A stretch of DNA of 64,000 bases, taken from positions 1,236,149 to 1,300,148 of the forward strand of contig FJOG01000017.1 in assembly GCA_900073065.1 (NCBI GenBank). Reading direction: 5' to 3'. A program made the position numbers and the translations under genes. Positions within the stretch are counted from its first letter, which is position 1, and each line of letters opens with the position of its first letter. The notes beneath the pieces are model-generated. The model ran no database searches. It saw only the letters and a program-made list of their open reading frames with translations, and had not been told where the DNA came from. Shown here piece after piece: positions 10,110 through 22,442 of the stretch. The stretch comes from Phialocephala subalpina (Eukaryota; Ascomycota; Leotiomycetes; Helotiales; Mollisiaceae).

Positions 10110-13100
10110 TTAACAATTCTGAAGGTAGTTGCTTGGTACTAGGCCAGGTCTACCATTCTTTCCTGTGACCTCAGCCTCCCACCAGCCGTCGTCTTGAAGT
10201 CTGAGCACAGCAAGGATGTCTCCTTTCGCAAAGCTCAACTCCTCTGGAATTGCTGCTTGGTACATGTACATTGCACGAGCTATGAAAAATTAGTATATAA
10301 TCAACATTGTTGGAGTTTCAAAGCTTACCAAAATGCAAAATCGGGCGCCCATCTCTGCTGAATTGCCTCACGTCGGCGACACTTTTGCTTCGGCTTCGCT
10401 GGGCGAGCTGCTGCTCTCCCTGACTACCACCATAATAGCTCATTGCCCTAGAGCTAGCGGACCCGCCGGCTCGACTTCCTCGTCCATTTTGAGATCCATA
10501 ACCTTCGTCGCCAGCAGGTGCTAGCTGCATTTGCATCGACATATCGTTTCCACGGCTACTGCTAGGCCTCTCTTGGTCGCGGAACGGAGCGGGCGATACA
10601 GCGCGGGCGACATCGTTCGGTGAGTTATGGCGGTAGTATGCCTGATCCGAACCACGATTTTGAGAGGTCGCTGATTGAGTGCGTTTACGTTGGCTCCCGC
10701 CGTAAGGATTCGGAGACGCTGATCGATAAGCTTGTCTTGTATCTACCTGGGCGTTTGGACGAGGCGATACACTTCGAGGAGGGGCAGGAGAAGTGGCTCG
10801 TGGCATATCGCTACCTCTAGTGCCTGGTCGAGAATGCGATCCTGATCCATAGCCTCCGGCTTGAGAGCCTGGCCTTGCTTGGGTGTTGAACATGTTCTGA
10901 GTTTGATCGACATACTTTTGTCGAACTTGATTCATTTGCTTGGAGGTAAAGGCTGGCTGTGGTGCTCCAAGTCTTGATACCGGTTGATCATAAGACGGAG
11001 GAGGAGTACCTCGCATACCTGCCATCAGCGCTCCATTGGCAGCCAGAGCTGCTCCTGGTCTAGTGGTTGGGGCAGAACCTGGGGCAGGTGTTGGAATTCC
11101 ATGATAGTTATCCGCAGATACTCGTGTGGACGATGCCTTCGTTACGCCTTTGAGCTCTGCAAGAGCTTGAGCGATCGGGTCTAGGTCTTCCTCCTGTTGA
11201 GCTGCATCATTCTGAGTGGCTTTCTTCTTTTGATCTGGTGTTGCGACATCGAAGACATTGTTACCAACATTCAGCTGGAAACTTGCTCGAGGATCTATTG
11301 GTTCCGGACTACCGCTAGGTCTATCACTGATCATGTTCTGTGAGTCTTGACCATAAAGCTGGGGTCGTCTGGATGGCGTTGACTGGCCGGTCGTGCGACT
11401 CGCTGACCACGTGTTTCGACTTGACGGCGTCATGACCACGGAGTTTTCCTTTTCCTTATTGCTCTTACGTCTGAAGGGGCTGTGACTCTGGAAGAATCCG
11501 CTCTTCTTCTTCAACACCTGCTTCTCCGGAGGGGGCACGACCTGTTTAGTTGGGGAATTTTTCCCGCTCGGAGGCTCTTGGCTAGAGAAGGATGTGGGGT
11601 TGGAGTACTCGCTATTGGAGTCGCGACTCGACGGTCTCCCAGGACTGTGGGCTGAGCTCCTATCTGAGGCTGATGGGGGGCCCGTCCGACACAGCATAGT
11701 CATTCCGTCCATTGGGTAAGGATCATGAGGAACAGCAGCCAAAGGCCCATGTTGTGCCTGTTCATAAGAGATCCTGTTGGGTTGAGCTTGGTTGAGCTGA
11801 CCTTGTCTAGGCTGAGGAGGTTGTCTCGACTGGGGAGGTTGATGTGGGGTTGGAGTACTCGCTATTGGAGTCGCGACTCGACGGTCTCCCAGGACTGTGG
11901 GCTGAGCTCCTATCTGAGGCTGATGGGGGGCCCGTCCGACACAGCATAGTCATTCCGTCCATTGGGTAAGGATCATGAGGAACAGCAGCCAAAGGCCCAT
12001 GTTGTGCCTGTTCATAAGAGATCCTGTTGGGTTGAGCTTGGTTGAGCTGACCTTGTCTAGGCTGAGGAGGTTGTCTCGACTGGGGAGGTTGCCCTTGTGC
12101 GGCGTCAATGTAGCCTCACGACTCGGCGGAGTCATAGGATCGTGGCCTAGTTCTCGTGCAACAGCAGAATGAGGATCGTGATGTGACTCGTATGTGGAAG
12201 GCTGTGGGGATGAGGTTCGGTATGCGGGATTAATCGTTCTCGGAAATTGTGCAACAGAGTAGCTGTCGTCCTCTGATGCTTCGGACTGCGTGTCGCTAAT
12301 GTCTCCTCTGCAGAAGTTGATATATTTTGGTGGATCTGGAATTTCTTGGCCAGTTCCTTGCTCCTTGATGAATGATGCAATGTCCTTCTCGACTTCACAG
12401 TTCTCCAGGGACAATCGAACTTTCTCGCAGGAGGCATCATCGCTGACACAGACAGTAGAAGCAATGTTGGCAAAGCTCCACAGGCTGCTCTTCATGAAGT
12501 CCAATCGCTCCTCTTCCAGGTCTTGAAATTTGTCTGCGGCTGCCTTCCAGTCTCTGTTCCATCTACCTGTTGTTTCTTCGAGCGCCTTGACAGCATTTTC
12601 GTACTCGGTGTTCGAAGTCGCAAGGTTAATTTGGGTCTTCTCGAGCTTTGCCTTGTTCTTACGCTCCTCCTGTCCCATGACCATATGTCCTTGGGCGAGA
12701 TATCCTTTGATCTTGAGACATTCCTGCTCATATTTGTCTCGAGTCTGGATGAAATGTTAGTTGGGAGTAGATGCCAACATATGAGACAAAATACCTTGTT
12801 GACATGTTGTGTCTGCTGAGTCTTGACCTTCAATAGTTTCTCGATACCCCCTTGTACAATCTTCCTGCGTTCCTTCATGGCACCTGCAAATGCCGCCAGC
12901 GGCTCCTCCAGTTCTGTCTTCATTTGACCAGCAATATTTTGATGTGACTTCCCCATTGCCTCAACCTCTCCTCGAAGAACGTCTAACGAAGCTCGAAGTG
13001 TTCCAGACTCTTGAGACCCCAAAGGTTTGCGCGATAACGAAAGCAATTTGCGTGCATATTCATCCTCGATTGCGGCACGAGCTGCCATGATGTTAGTCAT

Positions 13101-13276
13101 TGTTACTCACGAGCATATGATAACATACCAGTATAGAAAGACTTCAGCTCATCACAGGTTTGCTTCGCATTGTGCATCCGCTGCAGCAAAGGATCAACTC
13201 CAGCGTCATCCTTTCCCCAGAAGTTATTAGCAAAGCTCACTTGGACCGACGGTCCATCTGATACTGTTCCAGGCAT
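10110..13276 (-). CDS. F-BAR/SH3 cytokinesis protein (Cdc15/Imp2/Hof1 type), interrupted by a duplication
   Basis: Membrane-binding scaffold of the contractile ring and septum. Exons are 13276-13129, 13081-12795, 12744-10329 and 10279-10110; introns are 47-50 nt with good signals. The N-terminal F-BAR domain (about residues 15-270) includes FANNFWG, ARAAIEDEYARKLLSLS and TGQEIPDPPKYINFCRG. A long Ser/Pro/Gln-rich linker follows. The last exon encodes an SH3 domain (ARAMYMYQAA, DDGWWEAEV, GLVPSNYLQ). Exon 3 holds an exact 250-bp tandem duplication (11591-11840 and 11841-12090). As written, the frame from the F-BAR domain meets one TGA at 11952-11950 inside the 5'-proximal copy, then is open again to the end of the exon in the same frame. 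Translated literally it would give a 409-residue F-BAR fragment without SH3. This is either a real disruption or an assembly error. Confidence 0.85.
11591..12090. repeat. Exact 250-bp direct tandem duplication within the F-BAR gene linker
   Basis: Bases 11591-11840 and 11841-12090 read identically by eye along their whole length, with no spacer. The unit encodes part of the Gln/Pro-rich linker (HDPYPMDGMTMLCRTG in the genuine frame). Because 250 is not a multiple of three, the copies are read in different frames. The perfect identity means a very recent event or an assembly artefact. Confidence 0.97.
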
Positions 13277-14663
13277 CGTGCACTGGATTTGTTGACAAGA
13301 CACGCTCTATAGGCGACGCGTTTTTGCAGATAGGATCCCTTCGGATTGAAGGCAATCAATCTATCGGAGCGTGAGAGGGTAAAGTGTCGGAAGTCTCTGT
13401 AGGTATGGAATGGAGGCTGGGAGAGATGATAATGACCAGGGTTGTTGTTAAGAGTGGAGCGCGCAAAGTAAATAGAGGAGGTTGTTGTGGAAACAGCAAC
13501 CAAGGCTAGACGAAAGGAGCCTAGAGCGGGGTGGGAAGGACACGTGCATGTTTCGAGGCATCGCGACTCCAATCTTTTCTAGTGGGGAACCGACACCACG
13601 ACAATGCCATTATCACTTTTTAAAAGACATCGTGGTATGCGGGCTTTTCCGGACATCTAGATGCAGCTATTACGCTATGCTAAGGCTGTTCTTAGCACTC
13701 CTTGAGCCGATTCAGGCATGATCTCACGTACCAGAATGACGACCAGAAATGGAGGCATTTCTTGTGACATCAGAATGACCATCTACAGCTTCACCCATTT
13801 CGACACATTTCAACAGCTTCTAAATTTCACTGCGTATTCTTCCCTGGTATGGGCAGCGGATTTTCGAGATTTTTTGAGCTTGAGGTTGTTGAGTTTGGAG
13901 TACTCTCCACCGCAGAGGATCCTTCGTCTAGGCTTGCAGTTTGATTCGAGAATAGTTTGATGTCGTATCTGAAAGAACACATGGTAGCATCGCATCAAAT
14001 GGAACGCACATTCCAAGTTTCTTATGACATGACATGCCATCTCATCATTGCTGAACTTGCTGATTATGAACACGGCTGTCAATCATCAGTGCAGGCTCCC
14101 CTAGTTTTGTATTCTCCTTTTGGGGCGAGCAATACCCAAAAGACCACAAACCCCAGATATATTCATACTGTGGGATTGTCCTTGAATCATCGCTGTGCTT
14201 CTTACCCGATCACTAATCCAATGTTGTATGTATCACCCGTCACCAGCCCCCTGAATGTACCTGCAGACTGCTTTGGTGGACGGCATGATCATGAATAGAC
14301 TCGCAACAATTTGGAAAAATATCAACACGATATGGGACAGTAGAACTTATCTTCAATCCTTCAATATGATTTGGGGAAATGTTTACTCGACATGGTGAAT
14401 CTGAAGGCATACCTTCGCCCATTATCCTCTATCCCCAATCGGGTAAGGCGCCTCCAGTTGACGATTGAGGCTCGGTCGTGAGCTGTGCGATTCGCGACCT
14501 CACCTTCAAACCTCATCAACGCGACCCCAGATTCGGATCCTACATCCCCTCCCCCACCTCACAGATACGCAATCAATGTCCTTACCTCCCCAGTAGATCT
14601 TCTTTCGTCGTCAAAGAACGAGAGACAGCTCTGCGGGAGTTGGTTTGCGCAGGACCTTCTTCG
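13277..14663. other. Divergent intergenic region between the F-BAR gene and NOT1
   Basis: About 1.4 kb between two genes transcribed away from each other, so it should carry both promoters. I see no tRNA, repeat or protein-like frame up to about 14480. From 14478 the frame leading into NOT1 is open upstream of the chosen ATG, so the NOT1 first exon or leader may begin here. Confidence 0.45.
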
Positions 14664-17600
14664 ATGCCGGTACCTTCACGAGGTGGCTCTTTTACACCTT
14701 CGCAAGCGCAGCAGAGAATCGAGACCGGTATCAGCCATTCACCTCACGGCTCTCATCACGGTCCCTTTAGTGCTGGCGCAAGCCCAAGCACCAACAGTCC
14801 GACTGGATCCAACGTCACAAAAATTGTCGTTGCCCAGGTCTATCTCCTCCTCAGCACGATCAAGGAAGATAAGGATCGCACAAAGTGGGAACAACAAGCC
14901 GAGCAGATCAGAAAGGTTGGTATTCCCGAAGTGCCTTGCGATTTCGCATCTGACATGGTGTATAGCTGGTCGATGAGCACGGTATGGACGTATTCCCCAA
15001 ATATTTCACTCGGCTGGTGGTTGGAAATGCTGGTCAGATCTTCCCGGGCTCCAACCGCCCAACAGCGAATTCAGCAAACTACGAGATTCTCGTTCGAGAA
15101 ATTCACAAGATAATACAAGATGTGGATCAAGCTAGGAATATTGCGGAGTCGATAGAAACTGGAAGTGATGATATCTTTCGGGATTTCGACCTTTCCACAT
15201 TCATGGACCACTTCAAGCTAGACGCGCTCGAGAAGACAATTCTAGCTTTAGCATTCAAGATGGGCAACAAATCAGATTTGAGAACAAAAGGTAAGGACCG
15301 AAGATATTGAGTCTGCTGTTGACACAGCTAATTCGACGCAGCTGATGCCATCCTTTCCGCCAATTACCCTCAGTTCCTACAGGCCATACTCGCGTTTCCA
15401 GAGAACGAAAGAATTTCCGACGAATTTCTTGCGACAATTCTTGACCGACTCATACAGTTCCATCATCCCAGCTTCGATCAACAAGCCAAGAAAGATCTCT
15501 CCGTGGCCATTGCGTATCTTTACAATCGTCTAGATCGCGCGGCCCCAGCAATCGTTCTTTCAGCACTGTTTTTACGAAACCTTCTCGACGGCAGCAATCC
15601 CCTCGTCTCATACATACAACAAAGCGGTAGCGGATTTACAGCCGACGAAGAGACTTGCAGAAGTCAATTACAGAGTCTGAAAGGCATTCAAATTACTGAG
15701 AAGCAAGCTGCTGCTGCTCTGCTGTACACTGCTATTAGTCAATATCCTGCCTTCTCTCCGTCCATTCTCGTAAACAGCTTGCGCGCACACACTCAGGAAT
15801 TACGATGGTCATCATTGGTCGAGTGTTTCGATCAAGTCGACCTGCGTGTGTCACAGGAGCAATTTCTAGCGTTATACCAAGCGTTACGACCTTTGGCTGT
15901 CGATGGAGCTCTGGACATCCAACAGTTATGGGGCGGACAATGGGCACATTCCGAAACGCAATTGTCTTTTGTCAATGCCTTTACATCTCTGACCTCGGAC
16001 CAACTGGACGCTACTACTATTCCGAATCTCGAGCCGGCATTCACACTAACAGAGTTCTCGCATGCAGACTCGGAGATTCGAGATAGGGCAGCTCAGGCAG
16101 TTAAGCACCCGCTTGTTTCTGTAGTTGCTTTGTCTGCTATGTTCCACGTCGCTCTAGAATCAACCTTGGCGTCAGATACGCCAGAGGCCAAACGACTATT
16201 CACAGATGTCGTCGTACCAAACCTAGATATCTTCTTGGTGTCTGCATTCGGCGTCCCCAAACCTTGGCCGGACCTGGCACAAGACACAATCAATAATCTC
16301 TTCGACCGATTCCTGTACAAATTCGACCCCAACTACGATTTCGTCCTGGAAGGCCTATGGCTAAAGGATCAGAGCTGGGTCTTTAACCACTTACTCGAAA
16401 CGCATGCCAGGTTACCGAATGATTTGACTGTTATCATCGACCATGCTGTCAAACATGGATGGATAGAGAGCTTGACGTCGACCCCCAAAGGTTTCTCAAC
16501 CGATCTGGCTGCCGTTGCCAGCAGCCGTGGCTTGATAGATCTCGAAGAATGGGCAAAAAAGCAAAAAGCTTTACGTGCACACTCGCAATTCGCCTCAGAC
16601 CTGCTCACGTTCCTGAACATCAAAGCTACGCACGAACTCGACTTTCAGCGTCAGGGAAACATGTGTAGTGTTCCTTTGACCGTCAAGACTGTATGGCTGC
16701 TCTTACACATTCTGGAGGACCTCATGCCCAAGCCCAAGACTCCTTCTCCGGACTTGATCGTCGTCCAAAGAGCATGCATCACGGCTTACCCTCGATTGAT
16801 CAATTATGATCAGGGTTTCGATGACATCATTGACAGCAACGGTTTAAGAGGCAATGTTCTTCCCAAAGAGTCTGTTGCGCAGATGGAAGAGCACTACAAA
16901 CGCATGTACAGCGATGAAGTACAAGTCAAGACCGTCGTAGACGCCCTCGAGGAATACAAGCACTCTCGTGCTCCAGCGGACCAAGATGTTTTTGCTTGCA
17001 TGATTCATGGTCTATTTGATGAGTATGCCCTGTACCATACATACCCATTGGAGGCTCTGGCCACCACGGCTGTCCTCTTTGGTGGCATCATCTCCCACAG
17101 ACTCATTGATGACTTGCCCCTCCAAATTGGATTGGGCATGATTCTGGAAGCTGTTCGAGATTATACACCCAATCAGTCCATGTACAAGTTTGGTCTGCAA
17201 GCACTCATGCAACTGTTCCCTCGCTTGCGTGAGTGGCCAGGCTTCTGCACGCAGCTCCTGCAGATTCCAGGTTTACAAGGGACTGAAGCGTGGACTAAAG
17301 CTGAAGAAGTCGCTTTGTATCAGCAAGAGCTTGATCGAAACGCACCTCCTGGAATTAACGGTGGCATTGGAGCCATCACCAATGGTGACATCGAAGAAAT
17401 GCCACCTCCAGCTCTACCTCAATTCGCGTCTCTTCATGTCGACCCCCCGCTCTATGAATTTGAGGATCCTGACGAGGAGGTGCAAGACAAAATCCAATTC
17501 GTACTGAACAACATCACCGCAGAGAATTTGGAATCCAAGTTTGCTGAACTTAAAGATGTCATCAACGAGCAAAATCAGCAATGGTTTGCGGGCCACTTAG

Positions 17601-20600
17601 TTCAGGAGCGAGCTCGGATGCAACCGAATTACCATGAACTCTACTTGAATCTTGTGAGGCTCTTCGACAAGAAGTCTCTGTGGGCCGAGTTACTGCGCGA
17701 GACGTATGTGAGCGCCTTTCGATCACTCAACTCCGAGGGCACATTACAGAACACCCATGATCGACAGCTCCTCAAGAACCTTGCAGGCTGGCTTGGTTCT
17801 TTGACGCTGGCACGAGATAAGCCGATCAAGCACAAGAACATCGCCTTCAAGCAGCTCTTAGCCGAAGGTTATGACACCCAGCGATTGATAGTCGTGATCC
17901 CGTTTGTGTGCAAGGTGCTAGCACAGGGCAAGTTCTCCACGGTCTTCAAGCCACCGAATCCTTGGGTCATGGATATCGTGAGGGCCCTTATGGAATTGTA
18001 CGAAAAGGCTGACCTGAAGCTTAACCTGCGGTTCGAGATTGAGGTTCTTTGCGGAGACCTGAACCTGGACCACACAACTATTGAGGCATCCGACGAGATC
18101 ATGAATCGCATTCCGGACATAGATCCTGGGGAAGTCATGGCCCCCGAAGGCTTAGACAGATTCGACAATTTGTCACTGAATGGCATGGCTGGAGGTGTTG
18201 GCGGAGGACGATTTTCACCACAAGAGATCACCTCATCAATCCCAGATCTCGGACCTTTGCTCAATTATCCTCCCACGAACGATATGGTCAACCAAGCCCG
18301 CTTACAAGAAATCGTAAGGACCGCGATCACGAGAGCAGTCCACGAGATCATTTCTCCTGTTGTTGAACGCTCAGTCACGATCGCAGCGATTTCTACTGCC
18401 CAGATGATTCACAAGGATTTCGCAACCGAGTCTTCCGAAACAAGACTGCGTTCAGCAGCGATCAACATGGTCAAGAAGACAGCAGGTGCTCTGGCGTTGG
18501 TGACATCAAAGGAACCATTACGGGCGAGCATGACGAATTATATTCGTGCGCTGTCCGGCGAGTTGCCGCAAGGATTACCGGAAGGCACCATCATCATGTG
18601 TGTCAACTCCAATCTGGACTTGGCTTGTAGTCAAGTGGAAAAGAAGGCTGAAGAAAGAGCTGTGCCTGAAATCGAAGATATGATTGAGCCGGAACTGGAA
18701 GCTCGTCGTCTTCACCGAATGAACAGGCCGGATGAGCCTTACGTTGATCCAGGTTTGAGTCGTTGGTCTTGGACAATTCCCTCACCGTTCAAGTTGCAAC
18801 CATCAATGGGCGGATTGAATCAGGAACAGATGGCTATTTACGATGAATTCGCTCGACAGCCGCGAATTCCAGCAACTATAGGTTCCACTACCCATGTGCC
18901 TTCGACATCCGATGCGACCAGATCAATGGCAAATGATATTCTGCAAGATCAGTACCCAGCTGTCCCAAACCTGTCAACGCCAGCAGAAGCTCCCGCAATG
19001 CCACATCTTGGTGCACAACAACCAGCCTACCCCCAACCCAACGCCATCATGGCCAATGGACGCATGCCTTCGATACAGCTTGGCCCAGCTGGAGTCATGG
19101 ACCGAGTGCAAAAGATCTTGGCGGAATTAGAGCGCGCTGTTCAAGACTCGCCCGAGCAGCATTATCGTCAGCTTCGACAGCCTAGCCCCGTTCTCGACGT
19201 CCTTGATCAAGTCTATACCTTGATCATTAGGAGTTCTCAAAGCCCGGAACCTCTGGACGCGATGATCGTTGAATTCATTTGCAAGATGTTGTTCGGCGGC
19301 AGCGAACATGATCTTGTTGTGGAGTGCTTAGTCCATGTCCTCCATAACGTTTGCAGAATGCCAGGCCGTACTGCTCAGCATGTGCATAACATGATCGCAC
19401 ACCAAGCAGGCGACGGCCTCTTGCAAGTTACCCTCGCAGTCTCTCTTGTAGAAGCCGATATGGTCGACTGGCAGCGCATTGATCAAGAGACAACCAAGGC
19501 TATCAAGCAGCGTAAGGAAGAAGCAATACAATTCCTCTCTTCCCTCCTCGACACCGTTCTGCTCAACGACAGGCCTATCGCATTATATGCAGACTTTGCG
19601 AGCAGCCTGGAAGCCTCTTGGAAATGGATCGAGGAGGACCCGACCTTGGAGATTGGCCAGCAATTGAAAGAGAAGTTGGCTAGCTCTGGACTTCCACAGA
19701 CGCACGGCCAAGATAATGACGACGAGCGCCTAGCGTTCATGCGTGAGCTGATGGGATACGTCTTCGAGGAATGGGTGCGACTTTGCAACAATCCCAATGC
19801 TTCGGACAAAGCTGCACTTGAGTTCATCTCTCAGATGTACAACAGACAGGTAATCAACAACCGAGACGACCTCTGCCTGTTTCTCCGCTTGACTATCGAA
19901 ACTTCGGTCGATCGCTTCGAACAGCATATGCATAGCAATGGAAGCATCAGCGAAGCCTACGTTCCGATAGATTCTCTTGCCAAGCTTGTTGTTATGCTTG
20001 TGAAGGGTCGCGAGCAGGAAGGTGAGGTGAGGATGGACAAAGCAGCCTACCTAAAGTCGATATTGTCCCTGGTCATCCTCATCTTGAACCACCACCACGT
20101 TACGCGTGGAGAGCTTTTCAATCAAAAGGTCTTCTTCAGACTGTTGTCAACTATGCTCTGCGAATTCAACTCATCTGCAGAGCACCTCTCATCTGCAGAG
20201 CACCAGGAGATCCTGCTCGTCTTTGCACAAAGCTTCCTGCAGATCCGACCTTCATATTTTCCAGGATTTCTGTTTGGTTGGCTCAGTTTGGTCTCACATC
20301 GAGATTTCTTGCCACTTCTTCTGAAACTTCCAGATCAAGCTGGTTGGGGTCCTTGTGCTGAAATCATGGAAGGCTTGATGTTCTTCATGGGCAATCTCTT
20401 GAAGCCCTTAGTGATCCATGGCCCGACCAAGGAAATTTACCGAGCCGTACTCAAACTCCTTCTCCTGTTGCACCACGACTTCCCGGATTTTCTGGCAGCT
20501 AATCATTCCCACCTCGGCGCTAATGTTCCAAGTCACTGCGTTCAGTTGCACAATCTGATCTTGACCGCCAATCCGGCAGCATATAAAATGCCTGATCCAT

Positions 20601-21327
20601 TGCAGCCGGGTTTGAAGATTGATCGTGTTGAAGAGATCAGAGTGTCTCCTGACAATATGAACGACGTCGAGGCACCATTGCGCCAAAACGGTCTGTTGGA
20701 GGTCATCAACCGAGCTCTCGAGGGTGGCCCTTCAGAGGATGCAGTCGCTCATATCGCTCACGCCATTCAACGAAGAAAATTTCGTCAATCTGGGTTAGGC
20801 TTCGTACCAATATCAGTGGATCTTAATCTTGTTGAATCGTTGGTCGTCTACATCGGCGTTCAGTCAATCGTGCGCGCTGAACAGAAAGGAGCTCCCACGT
20901 TTGCAGCCGGCACTCCCGACGTCGCCCTCCTCTCCATGCTTGTTCACGAGCTCAGTCCAGAAGCGCGCTACTTCTTCATCAGTAGCATCATCAACCAACT
21001 TCGATTCCCCAGCACACACACCCATTACTTCAGTCAAGCGCTTCTGGGATTCTTTGGGAATGATGTACATGATCCAGAAGAGCTTGATATCCGTCAACAG
21101 GTCACTCGAATCCTATTGGAACGTCTGCTTGGACAATGGCCACATCCTTGGGGATTGATTGTCACTGTTCAAGAGTTGGTCAAGAACGATCAATACATGT
21201 TCTTTGAGCTCCCTTTCATTAAGTCATCACCAGACGTAAGTTTCCTCATCACCATGTCCTTCGTACACATTTCTAACATGACATTTAGATCGGAGAACGC
21301 TTTCTGGCTCTCGCACAACGAGGATGA
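14664..21327 (+). CDS. NOT1: CCR4-NOT complex scaffold subunit NOT1
   Basis: Central scaffold of the CCR4-NOT deadenylase, which shortens mRNA poly(A) tails and represses translation. Exons 14664-14915, 14966-15290, 15342-21235 and 21289-21327 give 2169 residues, close to the usual fungal size. In order: N-terminal helical repeats (FPKYFTRLVVGNA), the region that in the family forms the CAF1-binding MIF4G domain, a DUF3819 segment (AAISTAQMIHKDFATES and ALALVTSKEPLRASM), a low-complexity linker, and the conserved C-terminal NOT-module domain (MEGLMFFMGNLLKPLVIHGP, FISSIINQLRFPSTHTHYF). The last exon adds only IGERFLALAQRG. Introns are 50-53 nt. The frame is open upstream to 14478 without an ATG, so the start may lie in an upstream exon. 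A short direct repeat at about 20170-20206 encodes SSAEHLSSAEH. Confidence 0.95.
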
Positions 21328-22442
21328 GCACAGAAATCTGAGGAATTTATCAAGATCTTGGTGATGACATGGGACATATGCCCATGAAAATACAAACCAG
21401 ACTGCACGAACTTACATCCGGATCACAACTTGTCATTCAAGTCGGTTCTCTACGTGTTACATATTCTATCAACCCATCAACGGCGTTTTGAGATCATTGA
21501 GGATTTGTTCTCTGCATAGCGAGCGAGGGGTGGGATTTTGCGAGGGTCTGCAACGCTTTCCAGTAGATCTGGGCGCGAGGGAAATTTTAATTAATGCATG
21601 CAACATGATAATGTTTCGACCCCGCCATTGTAAAACAGTGGAAGGGCAAAATGCGGGCTTGGGAAAACAGAGACATATGGCGTGGACATGATTTTGCTTA
21701 TGCTGTCACGAGGGAGACGGCGGCTTGTATGTATGATATAAATGGAGTCTGAATTCTGCGAACCTTCGTTGCATTGACATCTTCTTGAATGCTGTCGAGA
21801 AGTTGACTTGAGGCTTCGTGGTGGTCTTGAGTCTCGACGCGGCCTGGTATGGAACAACCAAGAGAACAAGAAAGGGAGAGCCCAGCCCCCTCACATTTGG
21901 AATACAGAGACGAGTTGCGAGTTTACAAGGCTCGGAAGTAATACGAGCCTCCTGGCCGTCCCATGATTTCTGGTACAATTTGGGATTTCATCTTTGACGC
22001 CAATATTCGAAATCAAGCTTGTCAAAGCCTCCCGTGCGCGCACAGTTTCGGATTCCAAAGCTGGACTCCCAATTACTGAAGAGAGGCAAAGTTGCCGTGT
22101 ACCCATTGTGTCTGTAGTGTCTTACCAATCGCTGGGCTTGTCGACATTTTGGTGGCTTGCAGCCTGACCCATGAGAAGCCAGCGCAGCTCTTATTGTTCA
22201 TGGGTATGGGTGTCAGCGAGCACTTCTCTGCCGTCTGCATTTCAGTGAGTGTTGTTAACGCTGGTGGAAAATCTGCCCGCCTGCACTGTTTCCTTCGCAT
22301 CTTCTTCTTTAAATCAGTTGTGAATGATTGTTTAATTTCTCATCAAGATTTCATCAGATCTTTTCGCAAGTATCCCAAAGAGCACCGACCATCAAGTATC
22401 ACGTCAAAAGTGAAAAGGCATATCCAGCCTCGCGATCTCGCT
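21328..22442. other. Intergenic region downstream of NOT1
   Basis: No recognisable gene. An open frame continues upstream of the membrane-protein start at 22443 as far as 22092, but its translation has no natural composition. I read it as leader sequence. Confidence 0.4.

Noticed and set aside
15503..21364. A single 1953-residue gene starting at 15503
   Set aside because: It is the main NOT1 exon; upstream exons and a final exon after the intron 21236-21288 complete the protein.
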